Of a DNA stretch of 64,000 nucleotides, positions 51,701 to 60,808 are shown piece after piece (the first letter of the stretch is position 1; each line of letters starts with the position of its first letter). Origin of the DNA: a virus. The translations under genes were made by a program, and so were the position numbers. The DNA is taken from positions 82,004-146,003 of the IMG/VR virus record IMGVR_UViG_3300009008_000004. One strand, written 5' to 3'. The notes beneath the pieces are model-generated. The model was not told the DNA's origin, ran no database searches, and was given only the letters and a program-made list of their open reading frames with translations.

Positions 51701-54092
51701 CTCCACAGTCAGTGAGGCCCCATGTAAACCAACTACCGTAGAACCGAATGGGGTATGAGATATCTGTTCCCAGCTCAACCCCGGACTCGATAGTCTCGTG
51801 CCCGTATGGGGGAGTATTTCCTGTAGCCGCCCAGGCAGTAGTTATCGCCGGCAGTCGGTCAGAGGGTACCCGTAGGATAGCCCACTCTACTGCGGTGTAC
51901 GGCTCAAACGTAGGCTCCTGGTTGGGGTCGACGGGAGTAGAAATAGTCCCGCGGGTCTCCGGAAAAGCCTCACCAAACTGCCGGTGGTAATCTACAGCGC
52001 CACCAGCACCAACATCCCAGGTAGAGTCCCAGGCGTACCCTACCGGAAGATTCCACGCGGGAAGATACGATGTGGGCCAACAGAAGGTACTATCGGGAGT
52101 ACCGCTGCCCGCCCCGTTCCCTCTACGGACAGACCAATTGCAAGAGTACAAAGCAAGCCTTGCTTCCCCTGCAGGAGCAGGCCCCGCAGGATCGTAAGGA
52201 CCACCTGCGTTGAATAGTGTAGGGAACATGGCGCTTACGCCATTGTAGAGCCAATCTCTATCTTGAATACAAATCAGATTACCCGTAGCAGTATCATGCT
52301 CCTGCACTACTACTTCCAACCATAGGAGCACAGTACCGTCGGAGGGGACTGCCGGAACCGGGATGGGGTTCGCTACATCCACTGCGAAAAGGGTGATAAA
52401 GTCCCCCGGGAGAATACCTTCTGCCGCAAAATCCACGTCTGCTGAAGGAGTAATGAGGATCTTGTCGGTTCCTACCGCCCCAGCAAAGTCGATCCCTACC
52501 CCGCGATTTGTTTGGGCAGCACCAGAGGTTACCCCGGTCTCCCAGTTCACAACCGTTGTGTCTGGAGCGCCGTACGTGACCCAATCGACATCCCGAGGAG
52601 TGTAGTGTGCATTCTGGGAGTAGACGAAAATGTTGGTTGTTCCGCCCGAATCAGTAGCCTCTTTGATAGGAAAATACTTAGCGCGGGAGTAAAGGCCGCT
52701 TCCCGACCCACCAAGACCAACCGAGTACGTTGTATCCAAAATCATAAGCCAATCAGTAGTACTACTAAATGACGCCTTTACAGCAGCAGGGATCGTAACC
52801 GACAACCCAAGACGATCCTGGAAGAACATTGGGGCGCAGGTCATCTCCCCCGCGCTTCCTGCCGGGCTGGGCATAAGGGGTCCGCCAGTCTTAGCCTGGA
52901 CAGTGCCACCAGAGCTGTACGTATCGCTGGAAGCTACGATTGTGCAATCCAGCTCAACCTCTGCTGCGGGAAAGGCGGTTACAACGGAAGTAACGTCAAA
53001 AGCATTGCCGAAGACAGAGACCTGGTCACCTACCTCAATAGCCTCATTGTACCAGCCCGAGTGGACATCGTTGGCCAAGGCACCCGGAATAGTTACCGTC
53101 GGAGCCATGTTGATGAGGCGGTTATTGATGGGAAACCGTTGGGTTGTCCAAATATCCCAATCAGTTGAAAGCCCGAAGTAGGCGTTGACGCCAGCAGCGT
53201 AGACGGGCCCATGCCCCAGACCATCCGCGATCTCCGTCGATCCACGGATGATATCCCGGGTCATATCATCATCGCCAGTACCAATAACAGAGACACCCTT
53301 TAGCTCAGTGTACTCTTGCAGCAGGGTCGTCCGAACCCCGCGCTCAGTTACAAGCGAACGTTCAGTAATAAGGTCACCCGCGCGCAAGAGCAATTCCGCG
53401 TTGGTCTCGAGAGTAACACCCCCAGTGAATGCGTCGGGGTTATCTACTTTGACATACCCGGGAAGCCCACTTACAGAAACGAGAGAGCCAGCCTCGATAT
53501 TTGCATCCTCACTCTCCACCACCGAGAGCACAGGAATATCTGCATAGTATAATTCTCCCTCAGTTTGCGAGGACATCTCTGTGGCGGTGACATCAAAAGA
53601 GCCACTGGCGACAAAGAGCTGTCCATTGGAGGCTGTGAAGGAGATTGTAGGGTCGGCCTGAATAGTAGTCGGAGAGGTGTAGTAAACCCGGGCAGTTCCT
53701 GCCGAGTGGGAGCCGGGACGCCGGACAACAAACACATTCGCAAGCAAGGAGTCCAGCTCCTCTTCGCTTAGTGTACTGGTCTGGTTGAGGCTCTGCGCCT
53801 CCCGGATGGCGACCAGCTCACGTTTGATCGCCTGAAACAAGAGAATAACCGGGTTGACGAAGACATCCTTGGCGACAGAACCTGCCGTATCAATATCCAG
53901 ATCAGGGAATTCATCCCGGATTCGCTGACTAACAAAACTGTCGATGTCTGTATCGAAGATATCTTCACCAAGGCGGTCCAGGATAGGCTGAACTACCTGT
54001 GCATAAAGATCGGACCCCTCCTCAGCATCAAGCTCCGGAAAGAACTCAGCAAGACGAGAGACAATGAACTCCTGGATGGATGTCGTAACCAT
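48759..54092 (-). CDS. Giant baseplate wedge protein (baseplate J/gp6-like)
   Basis: This 1777-residue protein begins with the helical and beta-rich layout of the baseplate J family (T4 gp6, P2 J), which forms the ring around the tail hub: an N-terminal helical part to about 110, then at about 127-180 TARVYYTSPTTIQADPTISF-type strands. The rest is a long series of beta-rich domains. A second, clearly related segment (TARCYFKSP, GNGQVYMPDP) occurs at about 1215-1270, so a domain has been duplicated. T4 gp6 has 660 residues, so this is a much enlarged relative. The gp25-like gene lies 3 nt upstream, as in other contractile phages. Confidence 0.85.
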   Translation of the reverse strand: MVTTSIQEFIVSRLAEFFPELDAEEGSDLYAQVVQPILDRLGEDIFDTDIDSFVSQRIRDEFPDLDIDTAGSVAKDVFVNPVILLFQAIKRELVAIREAQSLNQTSTLSEEELDSLLANVFVVRRPGSHSAGTARVYYTSPTTIQADPTISFTASNGQLFVASGSFDVTATEMSSQTEGELYYADIPVLSVVESEDANIEAGSLVSVSGLPGYVKVDNPDAFTGGVTLETNAELLLRAGDLITERSLVTERGVRTTLLQEYTELKGVSVIGTGDDDMTRDIIRGSTEIADGLGHGPVYAAGVNAYFGLSTDWDIWTTQRFPINNRLINMAPTVTIPGALANDVHSGWYNEAIEVGDQVSVFGNAFDVTSVVTAFPAAEVELDCTIVASSDTYSSGGTVQAKTGGPLMPSPAGSAGEMTCAPMFFQDRLGLSVTIPAAVKASFSSTTDWLMILDTTYSVGLGGSGSGLYSRAKYFPIKEATDSGGTTNIFVYSQNAHYTPRDVDWVTYGAPDTTVVNWETGVTSGAAQTNRGVGIDFAGAVGTDKILITPSADVDFAAEGILPGDFITLFAVDVANPIPVPAVPSDGTVLLWLEVVVQEHDTATGNLICIQDRDWLYNGVSAMFPTLFNAGGPYDPAGPAPAGEARLALYSCNWSVRRGNGAGSGTPDSTFCWPTSYLPAWNLPVGYAWDSTWDVGAGGAVDYHRQFGEAFPETRGTISTPVDPNQEPTFEPYTAVEWAILRVPSDRLPAITTAWAATGNTPPYGHETIESGVELGTDISYPIRFYGSWFTWGLTDCGDPLRNLGGGSLMYRTDDWAAQFVVDAAPLWAWHPFLNQWALRKPATSDDVEVGIVLSQLPEVLEEVEIPPDEIHIGGMMDVYCNPSSIPKTSLSMAPWVSYEDGDVVIPATYTGAPATGGVAQKYGTSDGVFVASALSGYSWQWGDVLVITGPATHDYYLTAYAIVDQDKYYTNTIRVYPPFPDAAVHSGLEFLVLRGVTTDLTPTKLFKVKNGTDLKTNIGLVYVSSATANFVTAGVAEGDILYIKEGGDLGYHTITAITNTQLTLSAALGGGETNVDFDVFTSGGSVSLPATEVTKVEGMDADGAAVAASLPYGDALGALVRAASMPGNQLVFPAEGVESATAYTLTATPSRIYSTTVDFDVIGVREGHRFEFTSGLFNGLSFPVKSVAAGSPSHLELGEQFEVVTAETGITFEIGAAAQGTARCYFKSPMRVVFDPAFRITIGNGQVYMPDPDTSTTIFEEDTADTDLEIENLSPLPTGVDGTIAAGFPTTTFTVSGTPFVASDVGKFLHIVGPAADPNIGTYQIAAVPAANQLTVVAPGLPGPASTVLQWAIHPTATTWTALTSALATNDWAVRYIKENSEVDMGVRADSDLVYIDHMDIFSTALAATLTPLAGTTLIININGADATYTFTTNSIAYTALPQYIEAAFPSVGAKIYEDLSAPGTYRLHLFSSDDLVIGTGTANGVLQLTAGQTNVVDAIQRGPFQIGWNGVGVESGSPPIKAANKAVVRLVQLGTDDPMPIGSLAGHRIHARIVRAGTQIFEEEDLTAYGGYYYADLDISSYYPGPDQILREETAATTVTGIRSNGFTYVADQDHSYSVIEDLKIYCDGIFSAKEYPTPVLGTNAQVTYKYAPEVETAHYFMQNKGERTVTCNTLAKVSVPLEVTVRFTYRGSTSLEAAKNAVIDYFRTLPHGTLFTVREFTSAMRAKGVLVNNTPTILVIEPDTSRQFRLYKVTEEYQIADSAAFLAVSTVLTKG

Positions 54093-54095
54093 TCG

Positions 54096-54800
54096 CTAAA
54101 CTCCCATTTTCACTACTGCCTGCCGAGCTGCTGTCTGGATCTGCAGGACAATAGAGATCGCCAGCTTGTCTGAATCGAAGGACATATCAATCGGCACTAC
54201 GTCCAAAAGGACCTCATCGGCCGGCAGCTTCCATCGACGGTCCCGCTGACTCTCTTTGATAGCATCGGCGCACCGCTTGATCGCAAGGTGTAGCTGCGAT
54301 GCGAATCCCTGAATATTGGTCCGATCCAGGGTCATACCCACAAACTCGTGGAGACCCCCGCCTTGGTCAGGATTGAAGAAGTCTGTACCGGGGGTGGTCT
54401 TCAACAACTTACAGAAACTCTGCATGACTTTGGTAATTCCGCGGATCGAGCGGAAATTAGAGAACTCGAACGAGAGAGTAGTAATCTCATCCAGCTGTGT
54501 TACATCTTCCCCGAGGACAAATATCTTCTCGAGAGGCTTAGACCAAAGAGCCTTAGGGCACACAAGCCGGATCATATCGGGGGCCAATATCTGAAAGCTA
54601 CCGAGAATCTCATTGTACCCGTCGGTAGTATCGTCGAAGTTCTGGGGTGCAGGTTCTACCAAATACCCGTTTACGGACACCTGCGATGCGTGATCGAAGT
54701 GCTCCCCGGTGAGGGTTATTACCAGAGGGTACATGCTCACAAGATCGGCTGTCTTTACGGGCAAGGAGTCTATAGCTTTAATCAGCCGAAGGTCGAACAT
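54096..54800 (-). CDS. gp25-like baseplate wedge protein with N-terminal beta domain
   Basis: This 234-residue protein contains, at about 130-234, the helix-turn-strand pattern of gp25/GpW-type baseplate proteins (a KLLKTTPGTDFFNPDQG segment followed by an amphipathic helix and C-terminal strands). This family joins the baseplate to the tail sheath. The N-terminal half (about 20-110) is an extra beta domain with the order seen in IPT/TIG-like folds (PLVITLTGEHF, then a strand ending near RLVCP). T4 gp25 has about 132 residues, so the extension doubles the size. It is coupled to the gene at 54800 by a TAATG junction and lies 3 nt upstream of the gp6-like gene. Confidence 0.7.
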   Translation of the reverse strand: MFDLRLIKAIDSLPVKTADLVSMYPLVITLTGEHFDHASQVSVNGYLVEPAPQNFDDTTDGYNEILGSFQILAPDMIRLVCPKALWSKPLEKIFVLGEDVTQLDEITTLSFEFSNFRSIRGITKVMQSFCKLLKTTPGTDFFNPDQGGGLHEFVGMTLDRTNIQGFASQLHLAIKRCADAIKESQRDRRWKLPADEVLLDVVPIDMSFDSDKLAISIVLQIQTAARQAVVKMGV

Positions 54801-55087
54801 TATGCCTCCTCGATGGCATCTATCTCATCCAGAACATCTTGCACGGTTTTCTCCATTGCTTCAAGTCGATCGAGTACAGTAGTCCGCCCCTGAGTGATGG
54901 TGCACCCGAAATACGTAGTTGCCGTAGAATCCCCGGAGAGATAGGCGAGCTCTTCGTCAACGATATAGGCTAAAGAGAATTCCCCGACGTACCGGTCGAC
55001 GACCTCACGCTGCACGATAAGAGCGATCAAGTCCTCGTAAACACCCGCCAAACGATTAGAAAGACGGTCTCTTTTTACCTCATCCAT
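54800..55087 (-). CDS. Small helical tail-module protein
   Basis: The start is placed at the ATG at 55087, with GGGAG seven bases upstream, rather than a GTG 39 bases earlier that has no ribosome-binding site. The product is 95 residues: a helical first half and a coiled-coil-like C-terminus of about 25 residues (LDRLEAMEKTVQDVLDEI). No family is recognised. It shares a base with the gp25-like gene start. Its size and position match tail-assembly or wedge accessory proteins, but no detail supports a function. Confidence 0.6.
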   Translation of the reverse strand: MDEVKRDRLSNRLAGVYEDLIALIVQREVVDRYVGEFSLAYIVDEELAYLSGDSTATTYFGCTITQGRTTVLDRLEAMEKTVQDVLDEIDAIEEA

Positions 55088-55149
55088 AGTACACTCCCGG
55101 TACTCCAGCCAAAAGTGTAGCACCACAACAGAGAGCTAACAACAGTATC

Positions 55150-57282
55150 TTATAGGGAGTTAAGTACCTCACTCAACTGCTGAAGCACACTCTCAGCCCC
55201 CGAAGCCTCTGTGATTGGCTGCGGAAGGAACGAAGGAATATCGCCCCGCTGTAGCGTCGCAGCCGCCCGCGTATACCCGTGTTGTCGCAACAAAGAAATA
55301 ACCCAGGGCAACCGCTTTATAGAGAAGCTCGCCGACGACAGTTGACTCCGAAGATCGGCCATATCAGTAAGGTACGGCGCAAAGGCCTCCTTGAAGGCAG
55401 AAAAGCTGGACCAGGTCATAGAGGACAACGTTTTATCTAACAGGTGGAGGATATCCAGTTCGGTAGTCAACGCCTTATTCAGGGTTGGGCCAATAGTAAG
55501 ATTGGCAAACAATTCGCCAAGCCCGGAACGAATCTCAAACTCTGCGTAAGCAGTGGGGATCTCCGCTGCCAACACATACGGAGATGTGCTGCTCAACAAA
55601 GTAGTAGTTGTGGGGGCAGAACCCCCATACTCTACGATATCCCCAATACGAAGCGGTACTGTTGGCTCCGAGGGGAGCGTAAGCGTAGTGCCGCCGGCGT
55701 AATCAAATGTAGCCGCTGCTCCGATCTCCACCTCTCCAGCGAGCTCAATGTAAGTAGCAGACTCCAGGGAAATATCACAATGAGATATTTGCACTGTGAT
55801 GGCCTCCCCCGTACCAAGCTCTGTTGTTGGAATACGGCCCGACGCAATGAAATCGATGGGGGAGCTAAGGCCCGCCTCGGGAGTTATGGCTACGCCGCCA
55901 ACGATTGCGCCAATCTTGTATGTGGCAGAGGCCGGAGTATTGAAGACCGGGGAATTATAGGAGACCGTAATAAGATGGTCGGTGGTGAGTGTAGGCTGTG
56001 CAACAGACAGGGCTATAGTGCCCGCTGCTGAAAGCGTAGCAGCCAGAGGTGTAAGGCCCAAAGGATACGTAGTCTCCACTGAGACTGTGGGGGAGTCGGT
56101 ACTCGTTAGATCCGCGGGAGCGTAATCCCCCCGAGCCCAACCATAGTCCGCTCCAGGACAAGAACCGTTGAATAAACCAGTACCTACCAAAGGGCCTGCC
56201 TGCGGGAAATACAGCTGCATCCCCTGCGAACGATTGGTATCGAGCATCACCAAGAAAATCTCATTCCCGGATACTACAAAATCAAAGGGCCGGGGCACTA
56301 CGGGACCAGACACCTTCGTGTCTAACTCCACCGCCATAGTAGCCGAAGTATAGACAGCAGCCGCCAACGTACCAGTGTACTCGGTGTTGTTTACGCGGCA
56401 GTAGAAGGTATCATTTGCGCCAGCACCAATTGTCCAACTACCGGCAGCTGGCTCACCCACAACCGGATCGCACGCAACACCCAAACTTACAGATGCAGCT
56501 GTAGCCTCTGGAATTGTCCACGCTGTGGGTGCGCCCCCGGGAGTATCCAACCAATTCATAGTAGTTGCGGGAGGTACCGCAAAGACCGGGGGACCAATGG
56601 AGATGGACGCGGGAGCGAGACTCCCCAAAGCCCCGGCACCCAAAGCGTACTTCACCCGCGCAGGAGATTGCCGGTTCTCTGCAAGAGTAGTCAGGTAGTG
56701 TATGCCCCCGAGAGCCTCTACTGCCTCAACATGGTCAATATCCTCAGCGAGCACCTCATCCGTCCACTCAATAATGCGGTCTTTGAAATATCCTGTGAAC
56801 AGGCGGAGCTGGAGCTGCTGCGTTGTCTTGAACACCAAAACGGCCCGGAAACACTCGAGCAACGCTGCCCGAAGTTCCTCTACCTTTGTACGGATTGCCG
56901 CCCCCTTAGCGCTGCTCTCCTCATCCCGCCGGGGATAATTCTTGATCAGCTCCTCGAGCTTCGAGGCGTAGACCGTCGCAGAGGGGGCCGTGGGGTCCAG
57001 AGGATTATCCAGAATAATCTTAGAGTCCTTAGGAGGGATTACCTTGTTGGTACGAAACGCCTCGGTTATGTCATCAAGAAGAGTTAGTACACTGCTCTCG
57101 GCTGTAAGATATCGTTGGGAGGCGAGGTAACAGCCTTCCCACAAAGTATCAGAGTCGAGATACGCAGTTAGCCCAAAAATGAGCTTAATATCGTTGAGCA
57201 GACGAGCCCTGTCTTCCCGCACAGCATCACGGGAAGTATTGAGCAAGGTCGACAATAATCGCCGGACGGCTTTAGTATACAT
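55150..57282 (-). CDS. Tail/baseplate structural protein
   Basis: This 710-residue protein has a helical N-terminal region (1-200, with Leu/Arg-rich amphipathic helices), a long beta-rich centre (about 230-560) with Thr/Ala/Gly-rich strands, and a helical C-terminal domain. This suits a structural component of a large baseplate. No enzyme or named family is visible. The start at 57282 overlaps the gene at 57272 by 11 nt, and a gap of 62 nt separates its stop from the next start. Confidence 0.65.
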   Translation of the reverse strand: MYTKAVRRLLSTLLNTSRDAVREDRARLLNDIKLIFGLTAYLDSDTLWEGCYLASQRYLTAESSVLTLLDDITEAFRTNKVIPPKDSKIILDNPLDPTAPSATVYASKLEELIKNYPRRDEESSAKGAAIRTKVEELRAALLECFRAVLVFKTTQQLQLRLFTGYFKDRIIEWTDEVLAEDIDHVEAVEALGGIHYLTTLAENRQSPARVKYALGAGALGSLAPASISIGPPVFAVPPATTMNWLDTPGGAPTAWTIPEATAASVSLGVACDPVVGEPAAGSWTIGAGANDTFYCRVNNTEYTGTLAAAVYTSATMAVELDTKVSGPVVPRPFDFVVSGNEIFLVMLDTNRSQGMQLYFPQAGPLVGTGLFNGSCPGADYGWARGDYAPADLTSTDSPTVSVETTYPLGLTPLAATLSAAGTIALSVAQPTLTTDHLITVSYNSPVFNTPASATYKIGAIVGGVAITPEAGLSSPIDFIASGRIPTTELGTGEAITVQISHCDISLESATYIELAGEVEIGAAATFDYAGGTTLTLPSEPTVPLRIGDIVEYGGSAPTTTTLLSSTSPYVLAAEIPTAYAEFEIRSGLGELFANLTIGPTLNKALTTELDILHLLDKTLSSMTWSSFSAFKEAFAPYLTDMADLRSQLSSASFSIKRLPWVISLLRQHGYTRAAATLQRGDIPSFLPQPITEASGAESVLQQLSEVLNSL

Positions 57283-57613
57283 CCTCCAAACCCGACTTCC
57301 TTAATCCACGCAACCCCTCTTCCGAGATTTTTGGGAGTTGCTCCAGAAGTCTATCACCATCTACGTCCAGGATTCTACATATTGACCGAAAACTACCCAG
57401 ATCCTCAGAATCGGGGGAATAGAACCACGCGAGCAATTCCTCCTCTTCATCAGTACCTGCCTCAATAAATACGTAATCCTGAAGGGCGCGCTGGAGGACA
57501 GCTAACCAAAGCCGGCGAATTTTAGGACCCTGCTCAAGATCAAGGTCCCGACGAATATAATAACGGAATACATTCTCCGGGAGCAATTGTTCTTGGACAG
57601 CCTCTATTGCCAC
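57272..57613 (-). CDS. Unknown helical protein of the tail cluster
   Basis: This 113-residue protein is helical and rich in Leu and Arg/Asp. The second half shows an order (Trp, Phe and Asp, then SFRSICRILDVDGDRLLEQL) found in a widespread family of small phage proteins of unknown role. That family often reads as a helix-turn-helix, so DNA binding is possible. It overlaps the gene at 55150-57282 by 11 nt and lies one base downstream of the gene at 57615. A regulator within a structural operon would be unusual, and the match is only by pattern. Confidence 0.55.
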   Translation of the reverse strand: MAIEAVQEQLLPENVFRYYIRRDLDLEQGPKIRRLWLAVLQRALQDYVFIEAGTDEEEELLAWFYSPDSEDLGSFRSICRILDVDGDRLLEQLPKISEEGLRGLRKSGLEDVY

Positions 57614-57614
57614 T

Positions 57615-58520
57615 TTAGGTAACCTCCACTGTCAAAGTACCCGAAATTGTTGGTGCAGGCAAAAGAAAATTTTCGGCTACTGGCAATGGAGTCATTGTAT
57701 AGGTACCAGGCGTAACCCCGGTGATAGTCAATTCTGTGTCACCAAGACTGAAAGTATACTCAGTGGCAGACGTCGCATACTGTATAAAAGAAGTGAGAGG
57801 TTCGGCTGCTACGGCCGAACGGAGAAGGCCAGATATAGACAAAGTCTTCGAAGCCCCGGCCGCGATAACTACATGTGTAGTTGGTACCCCGGCCTCCAGA
57901 TACGTAACACTATACGGGTAGGGGAACACTACATCTGGGAGATTCGCGCTTGCCGCATCAGGAATGAAGATCTGCTGTGCCATATCGATATAATCGGGGA
58001 TCATCACATACAGTTCCGCCCCACGAGGAAGATCGATCTCCCCATAGCCATCACTGTTGAGGGTGAGTTGCTGCGTTTGATCGAAGATACCCATTGTGGT
58101 TGAGGACGAGATGGTACCTGCAGGAATCTCTGAAGGCCGGGAGAAATAGAGGGAAAGGCCCGCGGCAGCTGCGCCGGTAAGATCTGTGAAGTATCCGCTA
58201 CAACGACAGAAGCGTGCGTCGCTCGACACCGGAGTAGCTACCGATGCCGCAGTAATTGTCACGGAAATATCTGAACCAGCTAAAGTAGCGTTCTGCGTTA
58301 GCCCAGCAGGAACAGTAAAAGGATTAGAGGCGGGTACCCGGACACGGATGAAGTAATCCCCGTCGGCGTACCCAACAAACGAGGCACGACCATTGGCGTT
58401 AGTCGTATCCTCCGCCAGGTAGACGCCAAACGCACCATCATCCTCATAGAGCTTGATCACCACCCCGGTAAAAGGGCTGAGGAGTGCGTCCAACAGGTTT
58501 ACATAAATATCCGATGCCAT
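57615..58520 (-). CDS. Tail protein with carboxypeptidase-regulatory-like domain
   Basis: This 301-residue beta-rich protein starts with a segment (about 1-80) in which short strands and a YLAEDTTNANGRASFVGYADGDY-type pattern match the regulatory-like beta-sandwich used as a spacer in surface proteins. The remainder is made of further beta strands with many Thr, Ser, Ala and Pro. No catalytic residues are seen. Similar domains appear in the 501-residue protein at 62397-63902. The stop/start junctions on both sides are one base, so it is in a tight operon. It probably decorates or extends a fibre or baseplate part. Confidence 0.6.
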   Translation of the reverse strand: MASDIYVNLLDALLSPFTGVVIKLYEDDGAFGVYLAEDTTNANGRASFVGYADGDYFIRVRVPASNPFTVPAGLTQNATLAGSDISVTITAASVATPVSSDARFCRCSGYFTDLTGAAAAGLSLYFSRPSEIPAGTISSSTTMGIFDQTQQLTLNSDGYGEIDLPRGAELYVMIPDYIDMAQQIFIPDAASANLPDVVFPYPYSVTYLEAGVPTTHVVIAAGASKTLSISGLLRSAVAAEPLTSFIQYATSATEYTFSLGDTELTITGVTPGTYTMTPLPVAENFLLPAPTISGTLTVEVT

Positions 58521-60808
58521 TACTTAGTTCCCCACAGCTTTTTGGCCTCTTCAGGAGTAAGGCTCTCCAGCAGTTTACGGTTAGAAGCAGAGAGTCCCTT
58601 GAGCTGCTCCGCCGGAATATGCTTCTGCACTAACTTGTTCTTAAAGGTATACGCCGGCTTCTGCGAAGCGGCCGCAGGCTTCGCCGGTGTGGCGGGTGTC
58701 TGCTTGCCGCCCGCAAGAACCTCATCTACGCTTCCCGCAGGCGCGGTACTTGGCTTGGTCTCCCCAACGGCACGGCCGGTCTCCGGAGAGACTTTTTGTT
58801 GTCTGGGCGAGACGCCCCCACCGACAGTCTTCGCCGGAGTAACGCCGCTCGGCCCAAACTTTTTACCCGCCCATCTGCCTGCCTTGCCAGCCAAATTACG
58901 CCCGGTCTCTGTTAGGCCAGCAACGCCAAGCCCACCAGCGGTAAGCGCACCCAAACCTGCTGTACGCGGGCGGTCCTGGGCGAACCGGCGGACAGGACTC
59001 GGCTCATGCCCAGCACTACGCAAGATACGATTCTTCGCAGCGACACCCACACGATTAGCCTTAAGTTCCCCGGCCAAACCCCTCGCCTGCTGCTTCAAGG
59101 TATCCAATGTAGCCTTCTCGGCAGGCAGCTTACCAAAGCCCTTACTGAGCTCCCCAATACGATCCTTCAGCTGCCGTTCAAGGACAACGGCCTCCTGCAA
59201 GTTTACCGCCTTCTTAGCCTCTGGGCCCATGGCTGCCATCTCTTCCCATGCAGCGGGAGTATGGACTTCACCAATACCCTTACTATAAGCTTCGAGGTTA
59301 ATTTCGCCCTTACCCGGGGCGGCAGCCCCAGCTGTTGGCTGCCCTGCGGGTGCAGCAGGCTCCTTTACCGGTGCTTCTGCTACTTGCTTCCAGGTCCCAC
59401 GTTCTCCGCTACCCTCAAGTCCACGACCTCTCGCTACTGCGGGCTCACCCGAGCCAGGCGGAAGAACTCCTTCGCCTTCTGCGGGAGTTTTAGGAGTAGC
59501 AACCTCTGCCTTCGCCTTTTCGGCTGCCGCTGCTTCCGCCTTCGCCTTTTCCGCGGCTTTTGCCGCAGCCTCTGCTTTTTGAGTTGCCTTAGCCTCAGCT
59601 TTGGCAGCCGCCGCTGCCTGCCGTTGCTCCGTCTTGACAAGCTTCGCCTCCATACCCTCGCCTTTCGCCATTGTACGTACAGAAGGCTGTGAGGGATCAA
59701 CGAAGGGGTCGGGTTCTTTGCCCGCGGCTTCCATCTTCGCCAGCCTACGTTCAGCAGAAGAGGTATTCTTCAAGCGATTAAAGAATTCTCTGCCACGAGC
59801 GAAGAAACCAGGGGCTGCTTCCCCGGCTGGTGCGGCTGCTCGACCCACATTCGCTGCCTGCTCTACACCAGCACCAACACCCGTACCAAATACGGGCTGT
59901 GCCGGCTGTGCTGCAGGCTGGCTGGGCAGACGAGTACCAGCTCTACCAGTGGGGCTGGTAATTACCCGCCCTGCTGCAGGAGGGGCACCAAAAGTACCTT
60001 CAGCACCCCGAGCAAGCCGTTGTGCAAGACCGTAACCTCTTGCCAGCAGCGGTGCAGCAAGCCCAAGACCCGCACCACCAAGCTCGAGTGCTGCTACGTT
60101 TGCGGGAGTAGCTACATCGCTTAGGTTGGAAAGAGCCGGATAAGCTTTCCGGGCCAGCTGCTCCTTATATTCAGGAGAGGTCTCGAGCATACCCCCGCTC
60201 TCTAGCTGAGACATCAGCCGCATCTTTATCTGTGCCTGCCGCTGAGACATAGTAGAAGGGTCATGCCCCTCGTACACAGGTTGGCGGGCTTGGTGACGAG
60301 CTGCAACACCCGCAGCGTAGTCCCCTTCCTGCCGATTATGCGGAGATTGAGCCAGCCGATCATAACCTGCCTGATTCTTCGCCCGAGTCTTTGCGAGAGA
60401 GGTTCCCATATCCCCGACCTTCTTCTCAACCGTGTCGCCAATTGTCTTACCAAAGGCAACTTGCGCAGGCCCATACTTGGGAGCTCCCGCAGTAGCAAAC
60501 GGGTCAACACCGCCATAAGGCTTGAACTTCTCTTCACGAGCCTTCTGCTCTTGACCCCGCATCTGCTGACTACGCTGCACAGAAGAAATATTTCGTTGAG
60601 ATTTTGTTGGGTCAGCGGCCAAAAGTTTCGACTCAGCAGCAGGTCCCTTACGCTTACGCGCATTGAACTTATCCCAATCTGTTTTCACCGGTTTTGCCGG
60701 TTTGAAGCTCTTAGTGGGATCGAATTCGTCAGCAGCCCGTTTCTCCAGTCCTTTCAAGACTGCGGGATCCACAAGACCGGCCAACATACCTATGAGTTCT
60801 CTTCGCAT
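58520..60808 (-). CDS. Long low-complexity Ala/Lys/Pro-rich protein
   Basis: This 762-residue protein is dominated by low-complexity sequence. At about 370-440 it has an Ala/Lys/Glu helix with repeats such as AAKAEAKATQKAEAAAK, and Gly/Pro-rich stretches lie on both sides. The N-terminal 60 residues are charged and contain a LEKRAADEF version of the recurring motif. No family is recognised. Such extended proteins are found among phage internal or tape-measure-like virion proteins, but the predicted helix is short for a tape measure. It is coupled to both neighbours by one-base junctions. Confidence 0.6.
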   Translation of the reverse strand: MRRELIGMLAGLVDPAVLKGLEKRAADEFDPTKSFKPAKPVKTDWDKFNARKRKGPAAESKLLAADPTKSQRNISSVQRSQQMRGQEQKAREEKFKPYGGVDPFATAGAPKYGPAQVAFGKTIGDTVEKKVGDMGTSLAKTRAKNQAGYDRLAQSPHNRQEGDYAAGVAARHQARQPVYEGHDPSTMSQRQAQIKMRLMSQLESGGMLETSPEYKEQLARKAYPALSNLSDVATPANVAALELGGAGLGLAAPLLARGYGLAQRLARGAEGTFGAPPAAGRVITSPTGRAGTRLPSQPAAQPAQPVFGTGVGAGVEQAANVGRAAAPAGEAAPGFFARGREFFNRLKNTSSAERRLAKMEAAGKEPDPFVDPSQPSVRTMAKGEGMEAKLVKTEQRQAAAAAKAEAKATQKAEAAAKAAEKAKAEAAAAEKAKAEVATPKTPAEGEGVLPPGSGEPAVARGRGLEGSGERGTWKQVAEAPVKEPAAPAGQPTAGAAAPGKGEINLEAYSKGIGEVHTPAAWEEMAAMGPEAKKAVNLQEAVVLERQLKDRIGELSKGFGKLPAEKATLDTLKQQARGLAGELKANRVGVAAKNRILRSAGHEPSPVRRFAQDRPRTAGLGALTAGGLGVAGLTETGRNLAGKAGRWAGKKFGPSGVTPAKTVGGGVSPRQQKVSPETGRAVGETKPSTAPAGSVDEVLAGGKQTPATPAKPAAASQKPAYTFKNKLVQKHIPAEQLKGLSASNRKLLESLTPEEAKKLWGTK

